45,592 bases of DNA. It comes from an uncultured Anaerolineae bacterium (lineage in GTDB: Bacteria > Chloroflexota > Anaerolineae > Anaerolineales > Villigracilaceae). The DNA lies in contig CAIMZS010000144.1 of NCBI GenBank assembly GCA_903846015.1, positions 1-45,592 on the forward strand, in the 5' to 3' direction. The notes beneath the pieces are model-generated. The model was given only the letters and a program-made list of their open reading frames with translations, did not search any database and was not told the DNA's origin. A program made the translations under genes and the position numbers. Shown here piece after piece: positions 37,666-45,502 of the stretch. Position 1 is the stretch's first letter, and each line of letters starts with the position of its first letter.

Positions 37666-38679
37666 ATGGAAAAAATTAACAGATTGGCAGTTTTGATGAT
37701 CCTGGCGGCTTTGCTGTTGATGCCGCTTCAATCTGTCCAGGCCAAAGGCCTGGAGGCCGGGCCCATTTTTGGCAGCAACTTCACATTGAAAAGTGGCGAA
37801 ACGCTCAATGAAGATGTGATTGTCTTCGGCGGTTCAGTGTCGATCGAAAAGGATGCCAGAGTCAACGGCGCAGTAGTCATTTTCGGTGGCAGCATCACTC
37901 TGGATGGAATCGTCAGCAAAGATGTAATTGTCATGGGTGGGGCCGTCAAACTGGCCTCCAATGCCCATATCAAGGGCAGCCTGGTCACCTTTGGCGCGCC
38001 TGTCGAGCGCGACTCTGGCGCAAAGGTGGATGGGGATGTGGTCAATAATCCCACCCATCCGATTGCTCCAGGCATTCCAACTGTCCCGGTAGTCAATGGA
38101 GCCTTTGAGAATCCCATCTGGAATGCGCTGGGCATCCTCGGTCAGTCGATCATGCTGGCGCTTCTGGCGATGTTGATCGCCATGTTCCTGCCTGTACAGA
38201 TGCGCCGTGTGGCAGATGGTGTGGTCTCACAGCCATTAATCGCCTTTGGGATGGGTTTACTGACCCTGATCGGTTTCATCATCACGATTGTGGCGCTCGG
38301 GTTGTTCAGCGTATTCATCATCACCCTGATCGTGACCCTGCCGCTGATCTTCATCGTCGCGGTTGTGTTCGCCGCCGCCTGCGTGCTCGGCTGGCTTTCG
38401 CTTGGGGTGGAAGTGGGTATCCGCATCGGTCAGATGTTCAAAAACGAGTGGCCTCTGCCGCTGGCGGCAGGCGTGGGCGTCTTTATCCTCAACCTGGTAG
38501 CCCAGGGCGTTGGGTTCATCCCCTGCATTGGCGGATTGATATCCGGACTGATCGGATTAGCCGGACTTGGCGCAGTCTTTACAACCCGTTTTGGAACACG
38601 CATCGCCACACTGGCGATAGGCGCGCCGATGATCTCCGCGGCAGTCGTCCCGCCCCCACCGGCAGACTCGGAAAGTTAA
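37666..38679 (+). CDS. Polymer-forming (bactofilin-like) membrane protein
   Basis: The start at 37666 follows AGGAGAAAAT; 337 residues. A signal sequence (1-25) precedes a beta-helical region (about 30-120) with repeats of the form DVIVFGGSVSIEKDARVNGAVVIFGGSITLDG, characteristic of polymer-forming/bactofilin-like proteins. Five or so hydrophobic helices follow (LGQSIMLALLAMLIAMFL, GLLTLIGFIITIVALGLF, ITLIVTLPLIFIVAVVFAAACVLGW, GVFILNLVAQGVGFIPCIGGLISGLIG). It ends in a short Pro-rich tail. The order sigma, anti-sigma, this protein suggests it is an effector of the stress response, possibly envelope reinforcement, which is inference. Confidence 0.8.
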   Translation: MEKINRLAVLMILAALLLMPLQSVQAKGLEAGPIFGSNFTLKSGETLNEDVIVFGGSVSIEKDARVNGAVVIFGGSITLDGIVSKDVIVMGGAVKLASNAHIKGSLVTFGAPVERDSGAKVDGDVVNNPTHPIAPGIPTVPVVNGAFENPIWNALGILGQSIMLALLAMLIAMFLPVQMRRVADGVVSQPLIAFGMGLLTLIGFIITIVALGLFSVFIITLIVTLPLIFIVAVVFAAACVLGWLSLGVEVGIRIGQMFKNEWPLPLAAGVGVFILNLVAQGVGFIPCIGGLISGLIGLAGLGAVFTTRFGTRIATLAIGAPMISAAVVPPPPADSES

Positions 38680-38706
38680 GTTCGGGTCCCTGTCCCCCCG
38701 TTCCTG

Positions 38707-38736
38707 CTCCCGCCCTTCCCATGGCGGGAGTTTTTT
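38707..38736 (+). terminator. Intrinsic terminator of the second sigma operon
   Basis: Perfect 8-bp stem CTCCCGCC (38707-38714) and GGCGGGAG (38723-38730) with an 8-nt loop, followed by six T residues. Confidence 0.9.
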
Positions 38737-38773
38737 AATCTACCAGGCTGCCATCTTACCAGTCGTATTCCGA

Positions 38774-38898
38774 ATAGTCCCGGTTTCCGCACGAGGCGCC
38801 ATCATCGAAATCTGCGTAAATCTGCGATAGTGCCCGTTCTAGCAGGGCCGGTTCAGACACGAGACAATATTCCCCGTTCAGACACGGCCACGAGCAAA
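38774..38898 (+). repeat. Composite repeat block with a second 24-bp insertion in family C
   Basis: A partial reverse family C element (ATCATCGAAATCTGCG onward) is interrupted after AAATCTGC by 24 bp (38826-38849, core TGCCCGTTCTAGCAGGGC) and resumes GGTTCAGAC. The inserted unit is the exact reverse complement of that at 33167. More A-type fragments follow. Confidence 0.85.
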
Positions 38899-38975
38899 GA
38901 TGCGCGCACTACCCGAGATGTTATAATCCTGACAGCCCGGCTTAATGCTTTGCCGGTACGCTCCAGGAGGCAATT

Positions 38976-40079
38976 TTGAATACCAACCCATACGATACCC
39001 CCATCCACCCCAATCCCATTCCGCTAATACGCGTAAGCGGGACACACCGGGAAATGGGACGCCAGATCGGCGAAACACGCCGCGAGAATGTGGCTCGCAG
39101 CGTTGATAATGCTCGCAAATTATTGGCTGATGCCTATGAAGAACTTGAACTGACCTGGGACGGCGCCCAGATTCAGGCCCGCAAATACCTGCCCTTTGCC
39201 CAGGAACGCTATCCACAGTATGTCGATGAGATGATGGGTATTGCCGAAGGCGCGAACGTGCCATTTGAAGAGGTATCTGTACTCAATGCGATGGAAGCGG
39301 TCACGATGGACGCCCTGCATCTAATCAGTTGTACCAGCATGGCAGTCAACGATGCCCATACCGCCGATGGTCACATCCTGGCAGCTCATAACGAGGATTG
39401 GGTTCCGGATGATGAAGACGATGTTTACGTTGTGCACGCCAAGCCCAGGGACGAGCCGCCCTTCCTGGCAATGAGCTACGGCGGGCTGCTCCCCAATGTC
39501 GGTTTTAACGCCTACGGCATCGCCCAATTGATCGACTCAGTCCACCCGGATGACTCGCGCATCGGCATCCCGCGCCTGGTGGTGGCGCGCGCAGTTCTGG
39601 CAGCCAAGTCACCATCAGATGCCATCAAACGCGCAGTCGTCTCGCATCGCGCCGCGGGTTACAACCATCTGATCGCGCACGAAAGCGGTGAAATTTATTC
39701 GGTGGAAGTCTCGGCCCGCCGCTTTGACGTGTTATACGCCACAGATGGCTACATGGCACACTCGAACCACTACCTCTCGCGGCACATGCAGGAGATCGAA
39801 TACGAACCTGAACAATTGATCCCCTCGCGGGTGCAGTATCACCGCGCGATGCGGCTGCTGCACAAGACCGACAAGCACAACATCAAGACTCTTCAAAGTA
39901 TCCAGAAAGACCATATCGATTTCCCCAATTCAATTTGTAATCATGCCATCGACGGCAGGGAAATTGATCGCGAGAAAACCATCAACGCAATGGTGATCGA
40001 CCTGACCTCGCGTGAGATGCACATCGCCTGGGGCAATCCCTGCCAAAACGCCTACCACACCTTCCATCTGGATGAATAG
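38976..40079 (+). CDS. C45-family peptidase / acyl-CoA:6-aminopenicillanic acid acyltransferase-like Ntn hydrolase
   Basis: A TTG start at 38976 is chosen: AGGAGG lies 5 bases upstream, and no ATG is near. The product has 367 residues. Early RVSGTHREMGRQIGE and an Ntn-type nucleophile in ISCTSMAVN (about residue 115) are typical. HILAAHNEDW, SYGGLLPNVGFNAYGIAQLIDS, and NHYL later are family motifs. C45 proteins cut themselves before the Cys to free the nucleophile and then hydrolyse or transfer acyl groups on amides. No export signal is seen, and the substrate is not known. It is flanked by repeats on the left and a convergent MFS gene on the right. Confidence 0.85.
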   Translation: MNTNPYDTPIHPNPIPLIRVSGTHREMGRQIGETRRENVARSVDNARKLLADAYEELELTWDGAQIQARKYLPFAQERYPQYVDEMMGIAEGANVPFEEVSVLNAMEAVTMDALHLISCTSMAVNDAHTADGHILAAHNEDWVPDDEDDVYVVHAKPRDEPPFLAMSYGGLLPNVGFNAYGIAQLIDSVHPDDSRIGIPRLVVARAVLAAKSPSDAIKRAVVSHRAAGYNHLIAHESGEIYSVEVSARRFDVLYATDGYMAHSNHYLSRHMQEIEYEPEQLIPSRVQYHRAMRLLHKTDKHNIKTLQSIQKDHIDFPNSICNHAIDGREIDREKTINAMVIDLTSREMHIAWGNPCQNAYHTFHLDE

Positions 40080-40083
40080 AACG

Positions 40084-41289
40084 CTAGTTTTGCTCCCGCA
40101 AACCCAGCGTCAACAAGGCTGCACATAATGCCAGGCCAGCTGTCAGCAAAAAAACGGGGGGCCAACCCACCCTGTCTGCCAGCGGGCCGCATAAAAGCGT
40201 CCCAAGCGCCCCGATCGAGAAGATAAACCCCAGCGTCAACCCGGACGCCGTCGCCATACCCATCGGCAAAGCTTTTTGAGCCAGAACAATCACGATACTG
40301 TGAACGGAACCAGTCAACAACCCCGAAAGCGGCACGAGCAGATACAACCACGGCGACCAGCCGATCTGCGAGATGATCGCCAGAGGCGCAACTGCCAGCA
40401 GCAGAACGGTCATGGCCACACGCTGTTTGCCGTATCTATCCGCCATTGTTCCGCCCATAATGTTGCCAATAGCTGAGCCGCCCATAAACAGCCCGGCAAT
40501 GACGCCGTAAGTTATCGGTGACTGGCCCAAGTCGTGCAGATATTTTGGCACGAAAGTGATCATGTTCTGCTGCGCCCAGGCCTGCATACCTCCCACCAAT
40601 GCCAGTGTAGTAACGTAACCGCGGTTGAAGACAACCAGGGGGCGTTCGGCTTCAGATCTTTTATGTTCGGCGTGGGCAGCCTGACGGTTGCGCAGCTGCC
40701 AGCCAGTGTTCAAACCAACCGGAAGAAGCAGCAGCGCCAGCCCAAGCAGCCCCACATCCCCAAACCGGTCCAGCAGTGGCCCACTGACGATCGGGCCCAA
40801 AAAGTAGCCGAACTGGCCTGAAAAGAAAAAGATTGAAGCCGAGGTGGTCTCGCGCCCGGCATACAGATCGCGTCCCACCAGGGTGGCATCCATCGTTCCA
40901 GCCGGATGAAAGGCTGCCGAACCCAGGCTGGCCAAAATCAGGCAGGCAATCGATATCGGGCCGCTGAGCAACATCGACATGGAGAAAAATAGCCCCATCC
41001 AGATGATTCCCAACGCAGCCAGCCAGCGTGTGCCGATGCGGTCAGCCAACCAGCCGAAGACCGGCTGGGACAACGATGCCGCCCAGACATACCCGGTGCT
41101 GATGGCCGCCAAGGTGGTGTTGGTCAGCCCCAGGGAAGTGCTCAAAAAAGTGAGCGAGATTGGGCGCGTACCGTTCAAAAGATCAACGCTAAAGTGACCC
41201 AACATGATGGAGGAAAAAACACCGTTCTGCAGAATTCGAAAAGGTGAGACGGGTTTACCGGTAGAGATTGTTTTGCTGGATGTATTCAT
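40084..41289 (-). CDS. MFS transporter, fosmidomycin-resistance-like
   Basis: From ATG 41289 the product has 401 residues and its start lies 35 bases inside nadD, implying coupling. About 12 helices are visible. N-terminal LGHFSVDLLNGTRPISLTFLSTSLGLTN, the loop motif GWLADRIGTRW, and SLGSAAFHPAGTMDA match the Fsr-type family. In the second half there is GGTMADRYGKQRVAM. The group exports fosmidomycin or other small molecules by proton antiport. The substrate here is unknown. The ribosome binding site is weak, consistent with reinitiation after nadD. Confidence 0.85.
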   Translation of the reverse strand: MNTSSKTISTGKPVSPFRILQNGVFSSIMLGHFSVDLLNGTRPISLTFLSTSLGLTNTTLAAISTGYVWAASLSQPVFGWLADRIGTRWLAALGIIWMGLFFSMSMLLSGPISIACLILASLGSAAFHPAGTMDATLVGRDLYAGRETTSASIFFFSGQFGYFLGPIVSGPLLDRFGDVGLLGLALLLLPVGLNTGWQLRNRQAAHAEHKRSEAERPLVVFNRGYVTTLALVGGMQAWAQQNMITFVPKYLHDLGQSPITYGVIAGLFMGGSAIGNIMGGTMADRYGKQRVAMTVLLLAVAPLAIISQIGWSPWLYLLVPLSGLLTGSVHSIVIVLAQKALPMGMATASGLTLGFIFSIGALGTLLCGPLADRVGWPPVFLLTAGLALCAALLTLGLREQN

Positions 41290-41857
41290 ACACGCTCGTT
41301 GGCAGATAATACCGAAAATGGCCGCCGTCTTCAATTCGCTGGCGGATGATGGATGAAGAAATTTCAAGCTGAGGGGTTTCGAAGAAACGCACCTTGCGGG
41401 TCAGACCGGGCAGGCTGGTTTCAAGTGTCTTCAGATCGGGCAGGCTGCCAGGGCGGCGCATGACCCCAAAGGAGTGCACAGCTGTCACCAGTTCGTCCGA
41501 CTTGTACCAGGTCGGCAGGTTTCGCAGCGAATCACTGCCCAACAACAGCACCAGCCGTGTCCAGGGGTATTTTGCCTGCAACAGGTCAATCGTATCCAGT
41601 GTGTAATGCGGCCCGGGGCGTTCGCTTTCAATCGTGGATATTTCGAAACCGGGCTGCAAGGCGGTGGCTCGCTTGAGCATCTCCAGGCGCTGTTCACTCT
41701 CCGAGACCAAGCCTTCAGGTTTGTGAGGCGGTTGAGGGGTCAGCACCCAGATCACGCGCTTGAGCTGCAGCTGCTGCAGGGCTTCAGCAGCCAGGATAAG
41801 GTGACCGAGATGGGGCGGGTCAAAGGTTCCGCCAAAGATTCCGAGCGATTCAGGCAT
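41255..41857 (-). CDS. nadD: Nicotinate-nucleotide adenylyltransferase
   Basis: The 200-residue protein has GIFGGTFDPPHLGHL (the nucleotide-binding HxGH motif), PHKPEG, TLDTIDLL, LLLGSDSLRNLPTW, and the C-terminal ISSSIIRQRI. These are all standard NadD landmarks. It joins ATP to nicotinate mononucleotide in the synthesis of NAD in the cytoplasm. Its 3' end overlaps the MFS gene. Neighbours often seen with nadD, such as rsfS or obgE, are not here. Confidence 0.94.
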   Translation of the reverse strand: MPESLGIFGGTFDPPHLGHLILAAEALQQLQLKRVIWVLTPQPPHKPEGLVSESEQRLEMLKRATALQPGFEISTIESERPGPHYTLDTIDLLQAKYPWTRLVLLLGSDSLRNLPTWYKSDELVTAVHSFGVMRRPGSLPDLKTLETSLPGLTRKVRFFETPQLEISSSIIRQRIEDGGHFRYYLPTSVYEYIQQNNLYR

Positions 41858-42259
41858 GGCGAGAGTATACCCGATTCCAACCTCGAGACCGCTGAAATAC
41901 CTTTCACTGCAAAGGATTTATATTAACTCGTATGTTGTATGGATCCCGATATAGCCTTTTCCGGGCAGCCCTTTAAAACACACAACGGTCGAGCATAATG
42001 ACAAATGCGATCAACTCCTGCAATAAAAAGGTCGAAAAGCTTGATATGAGAAGATTGGGGTTATTAAAACAATGCTGAGATTCCAAAAATGAAAGTATCG
42101 GCTTACAAGATGGGTAAGCCGTTTTTAGCTATGTTTTGGTTGTATACTCTAACTGCCTACAAATATAAAAAGTTTAAAAGGCGCGCGTTAAGGCTGAACC
42201 GACCATTTTCATCGGGAACCTGTTTTTTAGCTCAAGAGAAACGATCCGCAGTCAACACT
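41858..42259. other. Intergenic region upstream of cysH
   Basis: I see no repeats of the three families and no terminator or known riboswitch. An open frame at 42089 is in phase with cysH and could add 57 residues, but its sequence has no counterpart in the family. Confidence 0.4.
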
Positions 42260-42964
42260 ATGGAAACCATCCCCAATTTTGACGAAATCGCCATGCTGGC
42301 AGATCAATTTTCGCGTAGTTACCCGTATGAAATCCTTGCATGGGCCGCGCTGCACTTTGGCATAGGTCTCGTCATGTCCACCGGGTTTGGGCCCGAAGGA
42401 ATCGTTATCTTACACATCCTGAACCGGATTGCACCTGAAACAACTGTTTTTTATTTGGACACAGATTTATTTTTTCCTGAAACCTATGCTCTGCGCGACA
42501 AACTTGAACTGCACTTTGGCATGAAATTTCATCGAGTCACATCCACTCTTAGCCTTGATCAGCAAAATGCGCAGGATGGCCCCGAGCTTTGGTCCCGTGA
42601 ACCTGACCGCTGTTGCCATTTGCGAAAAGTAGAACCATTGCGCGCCTATCTTCAAACCAAGCAAGCCTGGATCACCTCCATCCGCCGAGACCAAACCAGG
42701 CAACGAGCCAGCGCCCGTGTCGTCGAATGGGATGCCACTAACAGCCTGATCAAGTTAAATCCGCTGGTGAACTGGTCCAATGATCAAGTCTGGAATTATC
42801 TTTATTATTTCGGATTGCCTCATAACGAACTCCATCACAAAGGTTATCCCAGTATTGGCTGCACGCATTGCACACAGCCTGTCAGCCAGGGAGCCGACCC
42901 ACGCTCTGGTCGCTGGAAAGGGCATCAAAAGGTTGAATGTGGCATCCATTTTCAAAACGCTTAA
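42260..42964 (+). CDS. cysH: Assimilatory adenylyl-sulfate (APS) reductase
   Basis: From ATG 42260 the product has 235 residues; no clear ribosome binding site is visible and a longer in-frame version from 42089 cannot be excluded. The PP-loop-type STGFGPEGIVILHIL binds the nucleotide. Four Cys in DRCCHLRK and GCTHC bind a 4Fe-4S cluster, which marks enzymes using APS rather than PAPS. The C-terminal KVECGIH has the catalytic Cys that forms a thiosulfonate. It reduces activated sulfate to sulfite in the cytoplasm with thioredoxin. The usual partners (ATP sulfurylase, sulfite reductase) are not in the window. An insertion sequence lies immediately after it, starting 6 bases beyond the stop. 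Confidence 0.9.
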   Translation: METIPNFDEIAMLADQFSRSYPYEILAWAALHFGIGLVMSTGFGPEGIVILHILNRIAPETTVFYLDTDLFFPETYALRDKLELHFGMKFHRVTSTLSLDQQNAQDGPELWSREPDRCCHLRKVEPLRAYLQTKQAWITSIRRDQTRQRASARVVEWDATNSLIKLNPLVNWSNDQVWNYLYYFGLPHNELHHKGYPSIGCTHCTQPVSQGADPRSGRWKGHQKVECGIHFQNA

Positions 42965-42969
42965 CAAGC

Positions 42970-42987
42970 CAGGGCGATTGCATCTAA
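42970..42987 (+). repeat. Left terminal inverted repeat of the IS
   Basis: An 18-bp end, perfectly complementary to 44168-44185. It includes the stop codon of the transposase gene. Confidence 0.92.
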
Positions 42988-44126
42988 TTGGCGAAGGCCA
43001 AGATTTTGAGTAGGTAGTCATTGTTCCAAGCAGCTTGTAATTGTTTGGCATGGATACCACCTTTGGCCGTTTTTTCTTGTTTTAGCAGATTGAGGGCAAT
43101 ATGTCTAAGAACAGCCATGTTTTCAGGAGCCTGATCTTTGCGAACGCGATTATGATCTTCGTTCATGGCCACATCAAGAACCCAATGCAATTCATTTTCA
43201 ATGGCCCAATGCCTGCGAATAACATGCAATATCCGTTCTGCGTTGCTGGGCAAGGTGGTGATGTAATAGCGTATGTGTTGGGTTTGCTTTTCAGCGATGA
43301 TTCGGGTACAAATCACCATGGCAATACTTTGCAGGCCAGCCCAGCTTTCCACGTTGCGGATTAGCTGCAAGTATTCAGGGTTGGAAGTACTCCAACATTC
43401 ACGAACATCAATTCTGCCATGCCCGCTGTTGGTTGTTTTTGCATAATCCAGCGCAGCATATTTGAAATTTTGGTCTCGATCAACCGCAAAAAGTGTCGAA
43501 ATATCTTCGTATAAATGGCCTTGATTTGCTTTGACACTCAGAGCATAACCAGCCTGGGCATCCACTATCGTTTTCGCAATCTCGGTTTGTGTCCCAATTG
43601 CGTCAATGGTCACGATACAGCCTGCAATCGCAAGCATTTTGAGCAATTCTGGAATTGCCGTTATTTCATTTGATTTCTCATCCACTTTACGCTGCCCCAG
43701 AACGATTTCGTTCTCGGATGCCCATGCGCTGACCATGTAGATTGCTCGTTTTCCCAACGTTTGATCATCGGAACCGCGCAAACATTTGCCATCAATGTTG
43801 ATAATTTGGCCTTGAATAATGTCATTGATTGCAAGTACCCATTCAAAAAAAGCCTTTTGGAATTCCTGGGCATCGATCATCCCAAAAACTCGTCCAAATG
43901 TGTCATGGGACGGAATACCATTCGGCAGTTCCAGAAAAGTCTGTAACCAAACTATTTTGCTATTGCCGTATAGTTCGATATCTACCCAATTCTCAGCTCC
44001 ACAGATGACCGCACAAATCGCGATGCCTATAATGTCGATTAGTTTATGTTCCTTCGTCCGATTTATTCGCGGATCTATTACCTGTGCAAAATGCTCTTTT
44101 ATCGTTTCCAACGGTTTCCGAGGCAT
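42984..44126 (-). CDS. ISAs1-family DDE transposase
   Basis: The 380-residue protein is full length with no frameshift. N-terminal FAQVIDPRINRTKEHKLIDIIGIAICAVICGAENW and GIPSHDTFGRVFGMID are typical of the family. The catalytic carboxylates fit with IINIDGKCLRGS (first Asp), VTIDAIGTQ (second Asp) and ENELHWVLDVAMNEDHNRVRKDQAPENMAVLRHIALNLLK (Glu region). It cuts and moves the element through its terminal repeats. It has no adjacent passenger genes. Confidence 0.95.
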   Translation of the reverse strand: MPRKPLETIKEHFAQVIDPRINRTKEHKLIDIIGIAICAVICGAENWVDIELYGNSKIVWLQTFLELPNGIPSHDTFGRVFGMIDAQEFQKAFFEWVLAINDIIQGQIINIDGKCLRGSDDQTLGKRAIYMVSAWASENEIVLGQRKVDEKSNEITAIPELLKMLAIAGCIVTIDAIGTQTEIAKTIVDAQAGYALSVKANQGHLYEDISTLFAVDRDQNFKYAALDYAKTTNSGHGRIDVRECWSTSNPEYLQLIRNVESWAGLQSIAMVICTRIIAEKQTQHIRYYITTLPSNAERILHVIRRHWAIENELHWVLDVAMNEDHNRVRKDQAPENMAVLRHIALNLLKQEKTAKGGIHAKQLQAAWNNDYLLKILAFAN

Positions 44127-44167
44127 AGCTTTTCTCCAATTTGAAGATTAGCTAGTTTTACCTCATT

Positions 44168-44185
44168 TTAGATGCAATCGCCCTG
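44168..44185 (-). repeat. Right terminal inverted repeat of the IS
   Basis: The 18-bp mate of 42970-42987, lying 41 bases upstream of the transposase start. Confidence 0.92.
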
Positions 44186-44186
44186 G

Positions 44187-44206
44187 TGCTAGAACCGGCA
44201 CTATCG
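44187..44206 (-). repeat. Family A fragment at the IS edge
   Basis: TGCTAGAACCGGCACTATCG corresponds to most of a reverse 24-bp unit. The IS terminus abuts it, so part of the repeat is missing. Confidence 0.65.
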
Positions 44207-44288
44207 GAGTAAGTTTTGTTTTATAATAAAAGCATCCCGTGCAAAGATCAGGATACCCATTACCGGTACTCACAAATAAGGAGCAATG

Positions 44289-44780
44289 ATGATCAGCGAA
44301 AAAATGCAAAACGCAATCAATGAACAAATTAATAAGGAAATGTTCTCCTCGTACCTCTACCTTTCCATGGCAGCCTATTTCGAGCGCACAGGCTTGCCCG
44401 GCGCCGCCAAATGGATGTACGTTCAGTCCGGCGAAGAGACCGGACACGCCATGAAATTCTTTGCCCACATCATTGACCGCGGCGGCAAGGTTACACTGGC
44501 GGCAATCGCCGCTCCTCAGATCGACTGGGCCGGCCCCATGGCCGCCTTCAAAGCTGTTTACGAACACGAACAATTCATTAGCAAGTCCATCACTGACCTG
44601 TACGAAACGGCCCTGGTAGAGAAAGATTACGCCGCTCAAGTGTTGCTGCAGTGGTATATTAACGAACAGGTAGAGGAAGAGAAGAATGCGGTGGCTGTGA
44701 TCGACAGTATGAACCGCATCGAAGCCCACGAAACCGCCGTGCTACAGCTCGACCACCAACTGGCAAAACGCGGGAAATAA
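44289..44780 (+). CDS. ftnA: Ferritin (non-haem iron storage protein)
   Basis: I chose ATG 44289 over the adjacent ATG 44286 because it places AAGGAG at better spacing and gives MISEKMQ, as in relatives. The product has 163 residues. Ferroxidase-site residues are visible in NEQINKEMFSSYLYLSMAAYFE, GEETGHAMKFFAHI (ExxH motif) and the later VYEHEQFISK and INEQVEEEK. It stores iron as a ferric mineral in a 24-subunit shell in the cytoplasm and guards against iron-driven oxidation. It stands alone. A TATAAT at 44222-44227 could be its -10, but no good -35 is seen. Confidence 0.94.
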   Translation: MISEKMQNAINEQINKEMFSSYLYLSMAAYFERTGLPGAAKWMYVQSGEETGHAMKFFAHIIDRGGKVTLAAIAAPQIDWAGPMAAFKAVYEHEQFISKSITDLYETALVEKDYAAQVLLQWYINEQVEEEKNAVAVIDSMNRIEAHETAVLQLDHQLAKRGK

Positions 44781-44857
44781 GCTATATAACCTCGTATACC
44801 GTCTCACACATGAACCAAGATTAGCGCGTGTGACGGCAGGCTCCGATGAAAATAATA

Positions 44858-44893
44858 GTCGGGCAGGTTTGGATGAACCCAAACCTGCCCGAC
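44858..44893. repeat. Perfect 15-bp inverted repeat after ferritin
   Basis: Arms GTCGGGCAGGTTTGG (44858-44872) and CCAAACCTGCCCGAC (44879-44893) enclose a 6-nt loop. There is no T-run on the plus strand. It is probably the end of the ferritin mRNA. Confidence 0.65.
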
Positions 44894-44946
44894 ACGCTTT
44901 CCATATCACGGTAGTCCCGGTAACGGCACGAGAAAGAGGAATTTGA

Positions 44947-45399
44947 ATGAGCCCCATCTTGATTCGCCGCGTGTATCCCGAAGACCGCCACGAATGGCTG
45001 AGAATGCGTATGCTGCTCTGGCCAAACCATAATGATGCCGAAATGCTTGCAGAAATGGATGAATTCCTGTCGGCTCCTGATGCAACGCCTGTTTTTATTG
45101 CTCAACGAGAAAATGGCAAATTAGGCGGTTTTCTGGAGGGCGGCACAAGAAAATACGCCGACGGCTGCGATACCAGCCCGGTGGGTTACATCGAAGGCTG
45201 GTACGTTGACGAAGACCTGCGCCTCATCGGCATCGGCAGGCTGCTGGTGAACGCGATGGAAGATTGGGTTCGCCATCAGAGCCTTACCGAAATAGGCTCG
45301 GATACCTGGCTGGAAAACCAACCCAGTATTACGGCCCACCAGCGCCTGGGATTTTCGATTAAAGAACGCCTGGCACACTTTGCAAAAAAACTGGACTAA
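44947..45399 (+). CDS. GNAT acetyltransferase of the aminoglycoside 6'-N-acetyltransferase (AAC(6')-I) type
   Basis: The 150-residue protein starts behind AAAGAGG. Motifs: IRRVYPEDRHEWLRMRMLLWP, GGFLEGGTRKYADGCDTSPVGYIEGWYVDEDLRLIGIGRLLVNAMEDW and GSDTWLENQPSITAHQRLGF. The YADGC..SPVGYIEGWYV block and the acetyl-CoA pyrophosphate loop (RLIGIGRL) follow the AAC(6')-I pattern closely. Such enzymes acetylate the 6' amino group of aminoglycosides. Whether this copy confers resistance is unknown, as many chromosomal relatives have other substrates. It stands alone near repeats and without mobile genes on either side except the IS 760 bases away. Confidence 0.85.
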   Translation: MSPILIRRVYPEDRHEWLRMRMLLWPNHNDAEMLAEMDEFLSAPDATPVFIAQRENGKLGGFLEGGTRKYADGCDTSPVGYIEGWYVDEDLRLIGIGRLLVNAMEDWVRHQSLTEIGSDTWLENQPSITAHQRLGFSIKERLAHFAKKLD

Positions 45400-45411
45400 A
45401 ATCAATCCACC

Positions 45412-45471
45412 TATCACGGCGATCTCATGGCCGTGATAGAACCGGCACTATCGCTGGAACCGGGACTATCG
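45412..45471 (-). repeat. Family A repeat with nested 24-bp unit
   Basis: In reverse orientation a CGATAGTCCCGGTTCCAGC unit is followed by a 24-bp unit (45429-45452, core TGCCGGTTCTATCACGG) and then by ATGAGATCGCCGTGATA. It is the fifth case of a 24-bp unit within or against another repeat. Confidence 0.75.
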
Positions 45472-45502
45472 TAAATCGCAGGGATCAAATAGAGATCAAT
45501 AA

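Larger units (their letters stand above)
42970..44185 (-). mobile_element. Complete ISAs1-family insertion sequence
   Basis: The element is 1216 bp, bounded by perfect 18-bp terminal inverted repeats CAGGGCGATTGCATCTAA (42970-42987) and its complement (44168-44185). It contains one intact transposase. The flanks (TTAACAAGC on the left, GTGCTAGAAC on the right) do not form the direct repeat of 8 to 10 bases usual for the family, and the right flank is a family A repeat. Confidence 0.92.

Noticed and set aside
44163..44729. A 188-codon open frame opposite ferritin.
   Set aside because: It runs through the IS end, a repeat and the complement of ferritin, and has no motif.
6045..45471. The many short repeats could be taken for a CRISPR array or parts of one.
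   Set aside because: They are dispersed over the whole window in both orientations, are not regularly spaced with unique spacers, and no cas genes are present.
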